DNA of 64,000 nucleotides, taken from positions 1-64,000 of the forward strand of contig NZ_CP045417.1 in NCBI RefSeq assembly GCF_009363755.1. Reading direction: 5' to 3'. Shown here piece after piece: positions 1-12,335 of this stretch. Origin of the DNA: Halomonas sp. THAF5a (GTDB taxonomy: Bacteria; Pseudomonadota; Gammaproteobacteria; Pseudomonadales; Halomonadaceae). Made by a program: the position numbers and the translations under genes. The notes beneath the pieces were generated by a model. That model ran no database searches and was not told where the DNA came from. It worked only from the letters and a program-made list of their open reading frames with translations. Position 1 is the first letter of the stretch; each line of letters opens with the position of its first letter.

Positions 1-1470
1 GTGTCACAGGCTCTCTGGCAACAATGTCTGGATACCCTTCAGGATGAACTGAATTCGCAACAGTTCAACACCTGGATCCGTCCGCTGCAGGCGGAGGAAG
101 GGGAGTCCAACCAGTTGCGCCTGCTGGCGCCGAACCGCTTCGTGCGCGACTGGGTCAGCGACAAGTATGCCAAGCGGATCAGCGAGCTGATGCGCGAGCT
201 CTCGCCGGCCAAGCCGCCCAAGGTGGTGCTGACCGTGGGCAGCCGGCGCAGCGCGGCGCCGAACCCGCAGCCCCGGGAGCTGGGCAACCCGGTCTCGGCG
301 GCGCCCCGGGCACCCGCGGCGCCCGCCGTGCAGGTCCCGCCCCGCGGCGACGTGGCCGACGAGCGCGAGATCGACCAGCTGCGCGAGGAGGGGGCCGGCC
401 AGCGGCGCGGTGGCGAGCGCGAGGTGCAGGTGGAGGGCAGCCTCAAGCACAACAGCGGCCTTAACCCCAACTTCACCTTCGAGACCTTCGTCGAGGGCAA
501 GTCGAACCAGCTGGCCCGCGCCGCCTCCCGCCAGGTCTCCGAGAATCCCGGCGGGGCCTACAATCCGCTCTTCCTCTACGGCGGCGTCGGCCTGGGTAAG
601 ACCCACCTGATGCATGCGGTCGGTAACGCCCTGGCGACCCGGCGCGAGAACGCCCGCGTCGTCTACCTTCATTCGGAGCGTTTCGTCGCCGACATGGTGA
701 AGGCGCTCCAGCTCAATGCGATCAACGATTTCAAGCGGTTCTATCGCAGCGTCGACGCCCTGCTGATCGACGACATCCAGTTCTTCGCCGGCAAGGAGCG
801 CTCCCAGGAGGAGTTCTTCCACACCTTCAATGCGCTGCTCGAGGGCGGCCAGCAGATGATCCTGACGTCAGACCGATATCCCAAGGAAATCAGTGGGGTA
901 GAGGAGCGGTTGAAGTCTCGCTTCGGCTGGGGCCTGACGGTGGCCATCGAGCCGCCGGAGCTGGAGACCCGCGTCGCCATCCTGATGAAGAAGGCCGACC
1001 AGGCCAAGGTCGACCTGCCCCACGATGCCGCCTTCTTCATCGCCCAGAAGATCCGCTCCAACGTCCGTGAGCTGGAGGGTGCCCTGAAGAAGGTGATCGC
1101 CGACTCCCACTTCATGGGCAAGACGATCACCCAGGATTTCATCCGCGAGTCGCTCAAGGACCTGCTGGCACTGCAGGACAAGCAGGTCGGGGTGGATAAC
1201 ATCCAGCGCACCGTGGCCGAGTACTACAAGATCAAGCTCTCCGATCTGCTCTCCAAGCGTCGCTCGCGCTCGGTGGCCCGCCCCCGCCAGGTGGCCATGG
1301 CGCTCGCCAAGGAGCTCACCAATCATAGCCTGCCCGAGATCGGCGACGCCTTCGGCGGCCGCGATCACACCACGGTGCTGCACGCCTGCCGCAAGGTGAA
1401 GTCGCTGCAGGAGGAGAGCGCGGACATCCGCGAGGACTACAAGAATCTGCTGAGGCTGTTGACCAGCTGA
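1..1470 (+). CDS. dnaA: Chromosomal replication initiator DnaA
   Basis: DnaA binds DnaA boxes at oriC, melts the origin and loads the helicase. The 489-aa product has an N-terminal domain I (about 1-80), a long Pro/Arg-rich linker (about 85-150), an AAA+ domain with Walker [10 protein letters not shown] near residues 194-202 and Walker [10 protein letters not shown] near 254-262, and the C-terminal DNA-binding signature [11 protein letters not shown] near 453-463. The start is GTG at base 1, so the 5' regulatory region and the usual oriC position upstream lie outside the window. The gene heads the classic dnaA-dnaN-recF-gyrB series. Identity is certain; the exact start follows the GTG placed at the window edge. 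Confidence 0.98.
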   Translation: MSQALWQQCLDTLQDELNSQQFNTWIRPLQAEEGESNQLRLLAPNRFVRDWVSDKYAKRISELMRELSPAKPPKVVLTVGSRRSAAPNPQPRELGNPVSAAPRAPAAPAVQVPPRGDVADEREIDQLREEGAGQRRGGEREVQVEGSLKHNSGLNPNFTFETFVEGKSNQLARAASRQVSENPGGAYNPLFLYGGVGLGKTHLMHAVGNALATRRENARVVYLHSERFVADMVKALQLNAINDFKRFYRSVDALLIDDIQFFAGKERSQEEFFHTFNALLEGGQQMILTSDRYPKEISGVEERLKSRFGWGLTVAIEPPELETRVAILMKKADQAKVDLPHDAAFFIAQKIRSNVRELEGALKKVIADSHFMGKTITQDFIRESLKDLLALQDKQVGVDNIQRTVAEYYKIKLSDLLSKRRSRSVARPRQVAMALAKELTNHSLPEIGDAFGGRDHTTVLHACRKVKSLQEESADIREDYKNLLRLLTS

Positions 1471-1531
1471 ACGGAACACCAGCGGTCGGGACGCCGGCCT
1501 CAATCCCTCCAGGACAAGTAGTGGAGTCGAC

Positions 1532-2635
1532 ATGAAATTTTCCATCTCCCGAGAAGCGCTGCTGCGCCCGCTGACGCTGGTTGCCGGCGTGGTGGAGCGG
1601 CGCCAGACCCTGCCGGTACTCTCCAACGTGCTGATCCAGGTCGACCAGGACCAGGTGTCGCTGACCGGCACCGACCTCGAGGTCGAGCTGATCGGGCGCA
1701 CCGCGGCCAGCCTCGTGGAGGAGCCGGGCTCCGCCACCGTGCCGGCCCGCAAGCTGATGGATATCTGCAAGTCGCTGCCCGACCAGTCGGAGATCCAGCT
1801 GACCCTCGAGGAGGGGCGGGCCGTGCTGCGCAGCGGCCGCTCGCGCTTCACGCTCTCGACCCTGCCGGTCGCCGAGTTCCCGAACATCGAGGACGACCAG
1901 GGCACCGTCGAGCTGAGCCTGCCCCGAGGCACGCTCAAGCACCTGATCGATGCCACCTCCTTCGCCATGGCCCAGCAGGACGTGCGCTACTACCTCAACG
2001 GCATGCTGCTCGAGATGGGCCCCAACCTGGTGCGCACCGTGGCCACCGACGGTCACCGCCTGGCGGTCTGCTCGCGCTCCGCCGATATCCAGGTGGAGCC
2101 GTCCCAGAAGCTGATCGTGCCGCGCAAGGGCATCATGGAGCTGGTGCGCCTGCTCGACGACGGTGAGGAGCCGGTCAGCCTGACCCTCGGCGCCACCCAC
2201 GTGCGCGCCCACACCGGCGACTTCACCTTCACCTCCAAGCTGGTGGACGGCAAGTTCCCGGACTACGAGCGGGTCGTGCCGCGCGGCGGTGACAAGGTCT
2301 TCATCGCCGATCGCGCCGAGCTGCGCCAGGTGCTGTCGCGTACCGCCATCCTCTCCAACGAAAAGTACCGCGGCGTGCGCCTGCATCTCGAGGAGGGGAA
2401 CCTGCGGGTCATGGCCAACAACCCCGAGCAGGAGGAGGCCGAGGAGAACGTGGCCATCGAGTACAGCGGTCCGGCCATGGAGATCGGCTTCAACGTCGGC
2501 TATCTCGTCGACGTGCTCAGCGTCCTGGACGAGGATCGCGTGCAGATGACCCTCGCCGATTCCAACAGCAGCGCGCTGATGGAAGAGCCCGGTGGCGGCG
2601 ACGCCATGTACGTCGTCATGCCCATGCGCCTCTGA
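1532..2635 (+). CDS. dnaN: DNA polymerase III beta sliding clamp
   Basis: This is the ring-shaped processivity clamp that tethers polymerase III and other partners to DNA. The 367-aa length equals the family norm (366 in E. coli). The N-terminus MKFSISREALLRPLTLVAGV and the C-terminal MYVVMPMRL are diagnostic; the latter forms the partner-binding pocket edge. It follows dnaA after 61 bp with no obvious terminator between them, so co-transcription with dnaA is likely. No DnaA boxes (TTATCCACA type) were seen in the gap. Confidence 0.98.
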   Translation: MKFSISREALLRPLTLVAGVVERRQTLPVLSNVLIQVDQDQVSLTGTDLEVELIGRTAASLVEEPGSATVPARKLMDICKSLPDQSEIQLTLEEGRAVLRSGRSRFTLSTLPVAEFPNIEDDQGTVELSLPRGTLKHLIDATSFAMAQQDVRYYLNGMLLEMGPNLVRTVATDGHRLAVCSRSADIQVEPSQKLIVPRKGIMELVRLLDDGEEPVSLTLGATHVRAHTGDFTFTSKLVDGKFPDYERVVPRGGDKVFIADRAELRQVLSRTAILSNEKYRGVRLHLEEGNLRVMANNPEQEEAEENVAIEYSGPAMEIGFNVGYLVDVLSVLDEDRVQMTLADSNSSALMEEPGGGDAMYVVMPMRL

Positions 2636-2690
2636 GACGCCGTCCGGCGGCACCCGGTGAGGGTGCCGCCGACGCTGTCGATCCGCTCTT

Positions 2691-3818
2691 ATGCCTCTCG
2701 ATCGCCTCGCCTTCCAGGGCCTGCGCAACCTGCAGGCCGTCGATATCACGCCCGGCCCCCGCATCAACCTCGTCACCGGCGCCAACGGCAGTGGCAAGAC
2801 CAGCCTGCTCGAGGGCATCCATGTCCTCGGCATGGGGCGCTCGTTCCGAGCGCGTCAGCTGCGCCACGCCATCGCCCACGACGCCGACGCCATGACGCTG
2901 CACGCGCGGCTGTCCGGACGGCTGTCCGGTGACCCCGCCACTTCCATCGGGGTGCGTCGCCACCGCGAAGGCGCCGAGCTCGAGATGCGCCTCTCCGGCG
3001 AGCGCCTCGACCGGGTCTCGCGGCTGGTGGAAACCCTCCCGCTGCAGCTGATCAACCCCGACGCCTTCCGGCTGCTCGAGGGGCCGCCGGCCGGGCGGCG
3101 CGAGTTCCTGGACTGGGGTGTGTTTCACGTGAAACATGAATTCCTCGACGCCTGGCGCCGCTTTCGGCGGGCGCTGAAACATCGGAATGCCCTCCTCAGG
3201 CATGGTAGAATGTCGGATGCTTCACTGGATGCCTGGGAACAGGAACTGGTGCACTGGAGCGGGCTGCTGGACGGCATGCGCCGCGACTGGATCGAGGGAT
3301 TCCTGCCGGTGTTCGAGGACACCCTGCGGGAGCTCATCACGCTCCCCGGCCTGGCCGTGCGCTACGCGCGAGGCTGGGACCGCAAGCGTGAACTGAGCGA
3401 TATCCTCCGCCAGGCGCGCCACACCGATCACCAGATGGGCTTCACCCAGCAGGGGCCGCAGCGCGCCGAGCTGAGCATACGGCTCGGCAAGCGGCCGGCG
3501 GTGGAGGTGCTCTCGCGCGGCCAGCAGAAGCTGGTGGTGAGCGCCCTGAAGCTGGCCCAGGGGCGTCTGCTCGAGCAGCTGACCGGGCGGACCTGCCTCT
3601 ACCTGATCGATGATCTGCCTGCCGAGCTCGACAGCGACCACCGGCGCGTCTTCTGCCAGTGGCTGGAGCGCATGCAGTGCCAGGTATTCATCACCAGCGT
3701 CGACCCCGATGCCCTGGCGGGCCTGTGGCAGGCGGACACCCAGTTGACGATGTTTCACGTGGAACATTCCGAATCAGGCCAGGGGCAGCTGCTGCCAATG
3801 GACAGACAGACTTCATGA
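2691..3818 (+). CDS. recF: DNA replication/repair ATPase RecF
   Basis: RecF is an SMC/ABC-type ATPase that helps load RecA at single-strand gaps. The 375-aa product has Walker A GANGSGKT at 30-37, an ABC signature LSRGQQKLVVSALKLAQ beginning near 274, and Walker B YLIDDLPAELD near 304-314. The ATG start has only a weak Shine-Dalgarno, as is common for recF. Two parS palindromes are embedded in the reading frame and translated as the peptides FHVKH (about 144-149) and FHVEH (about 354-359), so part of this coding sequence also serves chromosome partitioning. It lies 11 bp upstream of gyrB. Confidence 0.96.
   Translation: MPLDRLAFQGLRNLQAVDITPGPRINLVTGANGSGKTSLLEGIHVLGMGRSFRARQLRHAIAHDADAMTLHARLSGRLSGDPATSIGVRRHREGAELEMRLSGERLDRVSRLVETLPLQLINPDAFRLLEGPPAGRREFLDWGVFHVKHEFLDAWRRFRRALKHRNALLRHGRMSDASLDAWEQELVHWSGLLDGMRRDWIEGFLPVFEDTLRELITLPGLAVRYARGWDRKRELSDILRQARHTDHQMGFTQQGPQRAELSIRLGKRPAVEVLSRGQQKLVVSALKLAQGRLLEQLTGRTCLYLIDDLPAELDSDHRRVFCQWLERMQCQVFITSVDPDALAGLWQADTQLTMFHVEHSESGQGQLLPMDRQTS
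3121..3136. promoter_or_regulatory. parS site 1 (inside recF)
   Basis: TGTTTCACGTGAAACA is a perfect 16-bp palindrome identical to the classic bacterial parS consensus bound by ParB (Spo0J). It lies inside recF, about 3.1 kb from the dnaA start, where ori-proximal parS sites are expected. Confidence 0.95.
3751..3766. promoter_or_regulatory. parS site 2 (inside recF 3' end)
   Basis: TGTTTCACGTGGAACA matches parS with one half TGTTTCAC and the other the GGAACA variant. It overlaps codons near residue 354-359 of recF, 52 bp before its stop. Confidence 0.92.
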
Positions 3819-3826
3819 CGGAGTAG

Positions 3827-6250
<2,424 letters not shown>

Positions 6251-6262
6251 TGGCCCCGGCGA

Positions 6263-6278
6263 TGTTTCACGTGGAACA
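6263..6278. promoter_or_regulatory. parS site 3 (after gyrB)
   Basis: TGTTTCACGTGGAACA, identical to site 2, lies 13 bp after the gyrB stop codon in the gyrB-gmhB gap. Confidence 0.93.
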
Positions 6279-6313
6279 TCGCCGGATTCGTCCTCTACGG
6301 CGAGCACCATCAA

Positions 6314-6345
6314 CGACGAGGCCGGCTAATTAGCCGGCCTCGTCG
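6314..6345. terminator. Perfect 32-bp palindrome between convergent gyrB and gmhB
   Basis: The sequence reads identically on both strands; each arm is CGACGAGGCCGGCTAA. It would fold into a very stable hairpin between the ends of gyrB and gmhB and probably acts as a bidirectional terminator. There is no T-tract on either side, so Rho-independent function is less certain. Confidence 0.6.
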
Positions 6346-6370
6346 CGTTCAGGGGTGACGACGTGTCGCC

Positions 6371-6940
6371 TCAGTCGGCGCCGCCACCCTCCTCTCTCAG
6401 CAGCCACGTCACGAAGGCGGCCAGATCGTCGAAGACCACCGCCCGGTCGAGTCCCTCTCCCTTCGCCTCCGTACGACGCCCCTTCCCGGTCCTGACCAGT
6501 ACCGGGCGACAGCCCATCGGTTCTCCCGCCTGCAGGTCGCGTAGGCTGTCGCCGACCATCCAGCTGCCCGCCAGGCTCTCCAGGCCAAGCGCCCGGCGCA
6601 CCTGCTCGAGCAGGCCGGTCAGCGGCTTGCGGCAGTCGCAGCCGTCGTCCGGACCGTGGGGGCAGTAGGCGATGTGGGCGATCTTTCCACCGGCCTGTCG
6701 GACCAGCTCGTCCAGCCGCTCATGCATGCTCGCGAGGACCGCCTCGCTGTAGTAGCCCCGGGCGATGCCCGACTGGTTGGTGGCGATCGCCACGGTCCAG
6801 CCGGCCCGGCTCAGCCGGGCGATGGCCTCGATGGCGGTGGGGTAGGGGATCCATTCGTCGAGGGACTTCACGTAGGCATCGGAGTCGTGATTGATGACGC
6901 CGTCGCGATCGAGGATCACGAGTTTCGAGGGATGGGGCAT
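6371..6940 (-). CDS. gmhB: D-glycero-beta-D-manno-heptose-1,7-bisphosphate 7-phosphatase
   Basis: GmhB is a HAD-family phosphatase that removes the C7 phosphate between the two steps catalysed by HldE in ADP-heptose synthesis. The 189-aa product begins MPHPSKLVILDRDGVIN, with the HAD nucleophile/acid pair D11 and D13. It also carries the Zn-binding Cys/His loop (CPHGPDDGCDC) typical of this family, and motif III (MVGDSLRDLQAG). An upstream in-frame ATG at 7156 would add residues encoded by parS and tandem-repeat DNA and is not credible; the start at 6940 gives the normal length. Its pathway partners hldD and hldE are 4-14 kb away in the same window. Confidence 0.93.
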   Translation of the reverse strand: MPHPSKLVILDRDGVINHDSDAYVKSLDEWIPYPTAIEAIARLSRAGWTVAIATNQSGIARGYYSEAVLASMHERLDELVRQAGGKIAHIAYCPHGPDDGCDCRKPLTGLLEQVRRALGLESLAGSWMVGDSLRDLQAGEPMGCRPVLVRTGKGRRTEAKGEGLDRAVVFDDLAAFVTWLLREEGGGAD

Positions 6941-6979
6941 GGGGCGCGTCCGGTGATAGTAGCCAGGAGATGGCGGGAG

Positions 6980-6995
6980 TGTTTCACGTGGAACA
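6980..6995. promoter_or_regulatory. parS site 4
   Basis: TGTTTCACGTGGAACA lies in the gmhB upstream region, 40 bp from its start codon and 8 bp from the tandem repeat. Confidence 0.93.
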
Positions 6996-7002
6996 TCGTC
7001 TG

Positions 7003-7074
7003 CCAAGCGGCCAAGCGGCCAAGCGGCCAAGCGGCCAAGCGGCCAAGCGGCCAAGCGGCCAAGCGGCCAAGCGG
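7003..7074. repeat. Nine exact tandem copies of an 8-bp unit (CCAAGCGG)
   Basis: Seventy-two bases consist of nine perfect head-to-tail copies of CCAAGCGG, followed by a decayed copy. The array sits in non-coding DNA between parS sites 4 and 5 and upstream of gmhB. A perfect 8-bp array of this size is prone to replication slippage, so copy number may vary between strains. Function is unknown. Confidence 0.95.
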
Positions 7075-7134
7075 TCAGCGGCCAGCCGTACGCATGACCT
7101 CGCGCCGCCGCCGCAATGCCGGTTGCCGCTCCAA

Positions 7135-7150
7135 TGTTCCACGTGGAACA
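7135..7150. promoter_or_regulatory. parS site 5
   Basis: TGTTCCACGTGGAACA is a perfect palindrome and the variant form typical of Pseudomonas-type parS. It lies just beyond the terminator of glyS. Confidence 0.94.
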
Positions 7151-7157
7151 TCGCATG

Positions 7158-7188
7158 AAAAAGGGCCGGCGATCATTCGCCGGCCCTT
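7158..7188 (-). terminator. Rho-independent terminator of glyQS
   Basis: On the minus strand an 11-bp stem AAGGGCCGGCG, a 6-base loop and its complement are followed by a run of T. It lies 21 bp after the glyS stop codon. Confidence 0.88.
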
Positions 7189-7209
7189 GGGGTCTCGAGA
7201 GGGAAGCGC

Positions 7210-9275
7210 CTACTGCTGGAGCAGGGCGATGTCGGCCACCTCGAGGAACAGCGCCTGCAGGCCGGCCAGCAGCGCCAGGCGGTTGCGCTTCACCGCCTCG
7301 TCATCGGCCATCACCATGACGTCATCGAAGAAGCTGTCGACCGGCTGGCGCAGGGTCGCGAGCACGTCCAGGGCATCGCTGTAGCGCGCCTCGGCGAACA
7401 GCGGGGCGACCTTCCCGCGGCAGCCGCTCAGCGCCTCGGCCAGGGCCTTCTCGGCGTCCTCCTGCAGCAGACCGGCGTCGACCTCGACGGTCACGTCGCC
7501 GCCCTGCTTGGCGAGGATGTTGGAGACCCGCTTGTTGGCGGCGGCCAGTGCGGCGGCCTCCTCGCGACGCGCGAAGCCCTGCACCGCGTGCAGGCGGCGG
7601 GCGAAGTCGAGGGGCTCGGTGACCGGGCGGGCCCGCACGGCCAGGTAGACCTCGGTGTCGATGCCCTCGTCGCCGGCCCAGGCACGGAAGCGGTCGAGCA
7701 TGTAGGTGAGGACCTCGTCGACGAGCCCCTCGGCGTAGGGCAGCTCCTGGTGCTGGGCGGCCGACAGCTCGAGCAGCTCGCGCAGGTCGAGGCTGAGCTG
7801 GCCCTTGACCAGGATGTTGATCACGCCGATGGCCGCACGGCGCAGGGCGAAGGGGTCCTTGGTGCCGCTGGGGCGCTGGCCGATGCCGAAGATGCCGGTC
7901 AGGGTGTCGAGGCGGTCGGCCAGCGCCAGCGCCAGGCCGGTGCGGCCCTGGGGGATGGCGTCGCCGGCGAAGCGCGGCAGGTACTGCTCCTCCAGCGCCA
8001 GGGCGACCTCCTCGGGTTCGCCGTCGTTGAGCGCGTAGTAGCGGCCCATGGTGCCCTGCAGCTCCGGGAACTCGAGCACCATCTCGGTGACCAGGTCACA
8101 CTTGGCGAGCTCGGCGGCGCGCCGGGCATCGTGCACGTCGCCGTCGATCTTGCCGGCGATGAAGGCGGCCACGGCGGCGTTGCGGTGCGCCTTGTCGGCC
8201 AGGCTGCCGAGCTGCTTCTGGAACACCACGCCGGCCAGCGCCGGGGCGCGCTCGGCCAGGGTCTGCTTGCGATCGGTGTCGTAGAAGAAGGCGGCGTCGG
8301 CCAGGCGCGGGCGGATCACCCGCTCGTTGCCCTGGATCACCTGCTCGGGGTCGGCGCTGTCGATGTTCGAGACGGTGATGAACAGCGGCTTGAGCCGGCC
8401 TGCCTCGTCCAGCAGGTGGAAGTACTTCTGGTTGGCCTTCATCGACGAGATCAGACATTCCGGCGGCACCTCGAGGAAGCGCTCGTCGAAGCTGCCGGTC
8501 AGGGCGACGGGCCACTCCACCAGGCCGCTGACCTCGACCAGCAGGTCCTCGTCGATCACCGCGGTGGCTTCCTGGACCTCGGCCTCGGCCAGCACCTGCT
8601 CACGGATGCGCTCGCGGCGCTGCTCGCGATCGGCCAGCACCCAGGCGCCCTCGAGGGCGGCGAGGTAGTCGTCGGCATGGGCGAGCTCGATGGGGGCGGG
8701 CGCGTGGAAGCGATGGCCGCGGGTGGTGCGGCCGGCCTCGAGGCCCAGGGCGCTGGCCTCTACCACCTGGCTGCCGTAGAGCATCACCAGCCAGTGGACG
8801 GGGCGGGAGAACTCGACGCGCGAGGCGCCCCAGCGCATGTTCTTGGGCACCGGCAGGGCGCCGATGGCCTTCTCGACGATGCCGGGCAGCAGGGCGGTGG
8901 TGGCCTCGCCGGGCTGGTGCTCCCGGTAGCCGAGCCAGGTGCCCTTGTCGGTCTCGAGGTGGATCAGCTGGTCCACGCCGACGCCGCAGGAGCGGGCGAA
9001 GCCCTCGGCGGCCTTGGTCGGCTGATCCTCCTTGAAGGCGGCGGCCAGCGCCGGGCCGCGGCGCTCGACCTCGCGGTCGGGCTGCTTGTCGGCGAGCTCG
9101 CGGACCTGCACGGCCAGGCGGCGTGGGCTCGCGTAGGCCAGCACCTCGCCGGCGTCGATGTCGGCCTCGCCAAGGCCGCGGCGGATGCCGTCGGCCAGGG
9201 CATCGGAGAGTTCATCGATGGCGCCCGGCGGCAGTTCCTCGACGCCCAGTTCGACCAGTAGGGTGTTGGCAGCCA

Positions 9276-9276
<1 letters not shown>
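7210..9276 (-). CDS. glyS: Glycyl-tRNA synthetase beta subunit
   Basis: This is the beta chain of the alpha2-beta2 glycyl-tRNA synthetase, which binds tRNA(Gly) and cooperates with GlyQ in charging. The 688-aa length (689 in E. coli) and N-terminus LLVELGVEELPPGAIDEL are characteristic; internal landmarks include RWGASRVEFSRPVHWLVMLYG and the C-terminal anticodon-binding region. Its ATG overlaps the glyQ stop in a TGATG arrangement, implying translational coupling. A strong terminator follows. Confidence 0.98.
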
Positions 9277-10238
<962 letters not shown>

Positions 10239-10274
10239 TGGAAGCACCGTTGGCCATGAATTCACGAGCCGTCA

Positions 10275-10284
10275 AGTATACAAT
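10275..10284 (-). promoter_or_regulatory. Probable -10 element for glyQS
   Basis: The minus strand reads ATTGTATACT, i.e. TGTATACT, a strong -10-like element about 37 bp before the glyQ start. No good -35 box is visible. The core GTATAC is palindromic and lies midway in the glyQ/hldD divergent gap, so it could serve either strand. Confidence 0.45.
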
Positions 10285-10330
10285 TACTGGCAGATCGGTT
10301 ATAGGCGCAGGCCCGGAGAAGAGGTTTTCC

Positions 10331-11287
10331 ATGATCGTAGTAACTGGCGGAGCCGGCTTCATCGGCTCGAATCTGGTCAAGGCGCTGAATGCCCGCGGCC
10401 GCAACGACGTCCTGGTGGTCGACGACCTCAGCGACGGCACCAAGTTCGTCAACCTGGCCGACTGCACGCTGGGCGACTACCTGGACAAGGACGACTTCCT
10501 GGCCCGGGTGAAGGCGGCGATGAACGGCGAGGAGTCGCACCTGCCGCCCATCGAGGCGATCTTCCACGAGGGCGCCTGCTCGGACACTACCGAGTGGGAC
10601 GGCCGCTTCATGCTCGAGAACAACTTCGAGTACTCCAAGGTGCTGCTGCACTTCTGCCAGCGCGAGGGCATTCCCTTCCTCTACGCCTCCTCGGCCGCCA
10701 CCTACGGCGGCAGCGAGGTGTTCTATGAGGCGCCGGAACACGAGAAGCCGCTCAACGTCTACGGCTACTCCAAGCTGCTCTTCGACCAGTATGTGCGCGC
10801 CCGCCACGACGAGTTCGAGAGCCAGGTCGTGGGCTTCCGCTACTTCAACGTCTACGGCCCCCGCGAGCAGCACAAGGGCAAGATGGCCAGCGTCGCCTAC
10901 CACCATCACACCCAGATCAGCGCCGGCCATGACCTCAAGCTGTTCGGTGCCTGGGACGGCTATGAGGCCGGCATGCAGAGCCGCGACTTCGTCTATGTCG
11001 GCGACGTGGTGGACGTGAACCTCTGGTTCCTTGACCACCCCGAGGCCTCCGGCATCTTCAACCTGGGTACCGGCCGCGCCGAGCCCTTCAAGGCCATCGG
11101 CGAGGCGGTCATCGACCACTACGGCAAGGGCAAGATCGAGTACATCGACTTCCCCGAGGAGCTCAAGGGGCGCTACCAGAGCTACACCCGGGCCGACATC
11201 TCGCGGCTGCGCGAGGCGGGCTACGACCGCGAGTTTCGCACGGTGGCCGAGGGCGTGAGCGCCTACCTGGAGTGGCTGAATGGGTGA
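10331..11287 (+). CDS. hldD: ADP-L-glycero-D-manno-heptose 6-epimerase
   Basis: HldD is a short-chain dehydrogenase/epimerase that converts ADP-D,D-heptose to ADP-L,D-heptose, the donor for inner-core LPS. The 318-aa protein has the NADP-binding GGAGFIGSN at residues 6-14, the catalytic Y144-x-x-x-K148 pair, and [11 protein letters not shown] typical of HldD. The ATG at 10331 fits the usual [12 protein letters not shown] start and is preceded by AGAAGAGG. Its end overlaps the waaF start by 8 bp, so the two are probably co-translated. Confidence 0.97.
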   Translation: MIVVTGGAGFIGSNLVKALNARGRNDVLVVDDLSDGTKFVNLADCTLGDYLDKDDFLARVKAAMNGEESHLPPIEAIFHEGACSDTTEWDGRFMLENNFEYSKVLLHFCQREGIPFLYASSAATYGGSEVFYEAPEHEKPLNVYGYSKLLFDQYVRARHDEFESQVVGFRYFNVYGPREQHKGKMASVAYHHHTQISAGHDLKLFGAWDGYEAGMQSRDFVYVGDVVDVNLWFLDHPEASGIFNLGTGRAEPFKAIGEAVIDHYGKGKIEYIDFPEELKGRYQSYTRADISRLREAGYDREFRTVAEGVSAYLEWLNG

Positions 11288-12335
11288 GGCCCCGGCGCCG
11301 ACCGGCGGGGAGGGGCAGCGTATCCTGGTGGTCGGCCCCTCCTGGGTCGGCGACATGGTCATGGCCCAGAGCCTGTTCAAGACCCTCAAGGCGCGCCATC
11401 CGGGTTGTCGCATCGGCGTGGTGGCTCCCGGCTGGTCGCGGCCGATCCTCGAGCGCATGGACGAGGTCGACGAGGTCGCGGGCCTCGAGGTGGGCCACGG
11501 CGAGTTCGGCCTGGTAACGCGGCGGCAGCTGTCGGTCTCCCTCAAGGGACGCTTCGACCGGGCGATCGTGCTGCCGCGCTCCTGGAAATCGGCGCTGGTG
11601 CCCTTCCTGGCGCGCATCCCCCGGCGGACCGGCTTCACCGGCGAGCAGCGCTACGGGCTGCTCAACGATCGCCGGCCCCTCGACAAGGCGATCCTCGACC
11701 AGACCGTCAAGCGTTTCGTGGCGCTCGGCCTGCCCCGGGAGGAGGCCGAGCGCGGCGACTTCGCGCTGCCTCGCCCGGCCCTGCGCCTGGACATCGACAA
11801 CCTGGTCGAGCAGCGCCTCGCCCTGGGCCTCTCGTCGCGCCCGGCCATCGGCATGATGCCGGGCGCCGAGTACGGTCCCGCCAAGCAGTGGCCGCTGGCA
11901 CACTTCCGCGAGCTGGCCCGGGCGCTGGTGGTGGAGGGGTTCGAGGTGCGGGTGCTGGGTGGGCCCAAGGACGTCGAGGCCGGCGAGACGATCGCCGATG
12001 GCCTGCCCCATACCCACAACCTCTGCGGACGGACACGGCTGGCGGACGCCGTCGACCTGCTGGGCGACTGCCGTCAGGTGGTGACCAACGACTCGGGGCT
12101 GATGCATGTGGCCGCGGCGGTGGGGACCCGGGTCCAGGCCATCTACGGCTCCTCGTCGCCGGCCTACACGCCGCCACTGACCGACAACGCCGAGATTCAC
12201 CACCTGGCCCTGGACTGCTCGCCCTGCTTCCAGCGCACCTGCCCGCTGGGCCATACCGACTGCCTGAAGCGCCTCACCCCCGAGCGCGTCCTGAAGGCGG
12301 TGCTGGCGGCGACGCCCTCCTCCTCACCCTCCTAG
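11280..12335 (+). CDS. waaF: ADP-heptose:LPS heptosyltransferase II
   Basis: This GT9-family enzyme adds the second heptose to the LPS inner core at the cytoplasmic face of the inner membrane. The 351-aa protein carries [18 protein letters not shown] near the N-terminus, the signature [14 protein letters not shown] in the middle, [15 protein letters not shown] and [15 protein letters not shown], all characteristic of WaaF rather than WaaC. It overlaps hldD by 8 bp. The stop codon shares a CTAG with the convergent opgB-like gene. Confidence 0.95.
   Translation: MGEAPAPTGGEGQRILVVGPSWVGDMVMAQSLFKTLKARHPGCRIGVVAPGWSRPILERMDEVDEVAGLEVGHGEFGLVTRRQLSVSLKGRFDRAIVLPRSWKSALVPFLARIPRRTGFTGEQRYGLLNDRRPLDKAILDQTVKRFVALGLPREEAERGDFALPRPALRLDIDNLVEQRLALGLSSRPAIGMMPGAEYGPAKQWPLAHFRELARALVVEGFEVRVLGGPKDVEAGETIADGLPHTHNLCGRTRLADAVDLLGDCRQVVTNDSGLMHVAAAVGTRVQAIYGSSSPAYTPPLTDNAEIHHLALDCSPCFQRTCPLGHTDCLKRLTPERVLKAVLAATPSSSPS

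Noticed and set aside
1471..1531. An origin of replication in the dnaA-dnaN gap
   Set aside because: Only 61 bp, GC-rich, without DnaA boxes or an AT-rich unwinding region; oriC is more likely upstream of dnaA, outside the window.
7003..7074. The tandem array as a CRISPR
   Set aside because: Units are 8 bp, contiguous and without spacers; no cas genes are near.
6941..7156. An N-terminal extension of GmhB from an ATG at 7156
   Set aside because: It would be encoded by a parS site and the 8-bp repeat array (WPLGRLAA repeats) and is absent from the family; the ATG at 6940 gives the normal protein.
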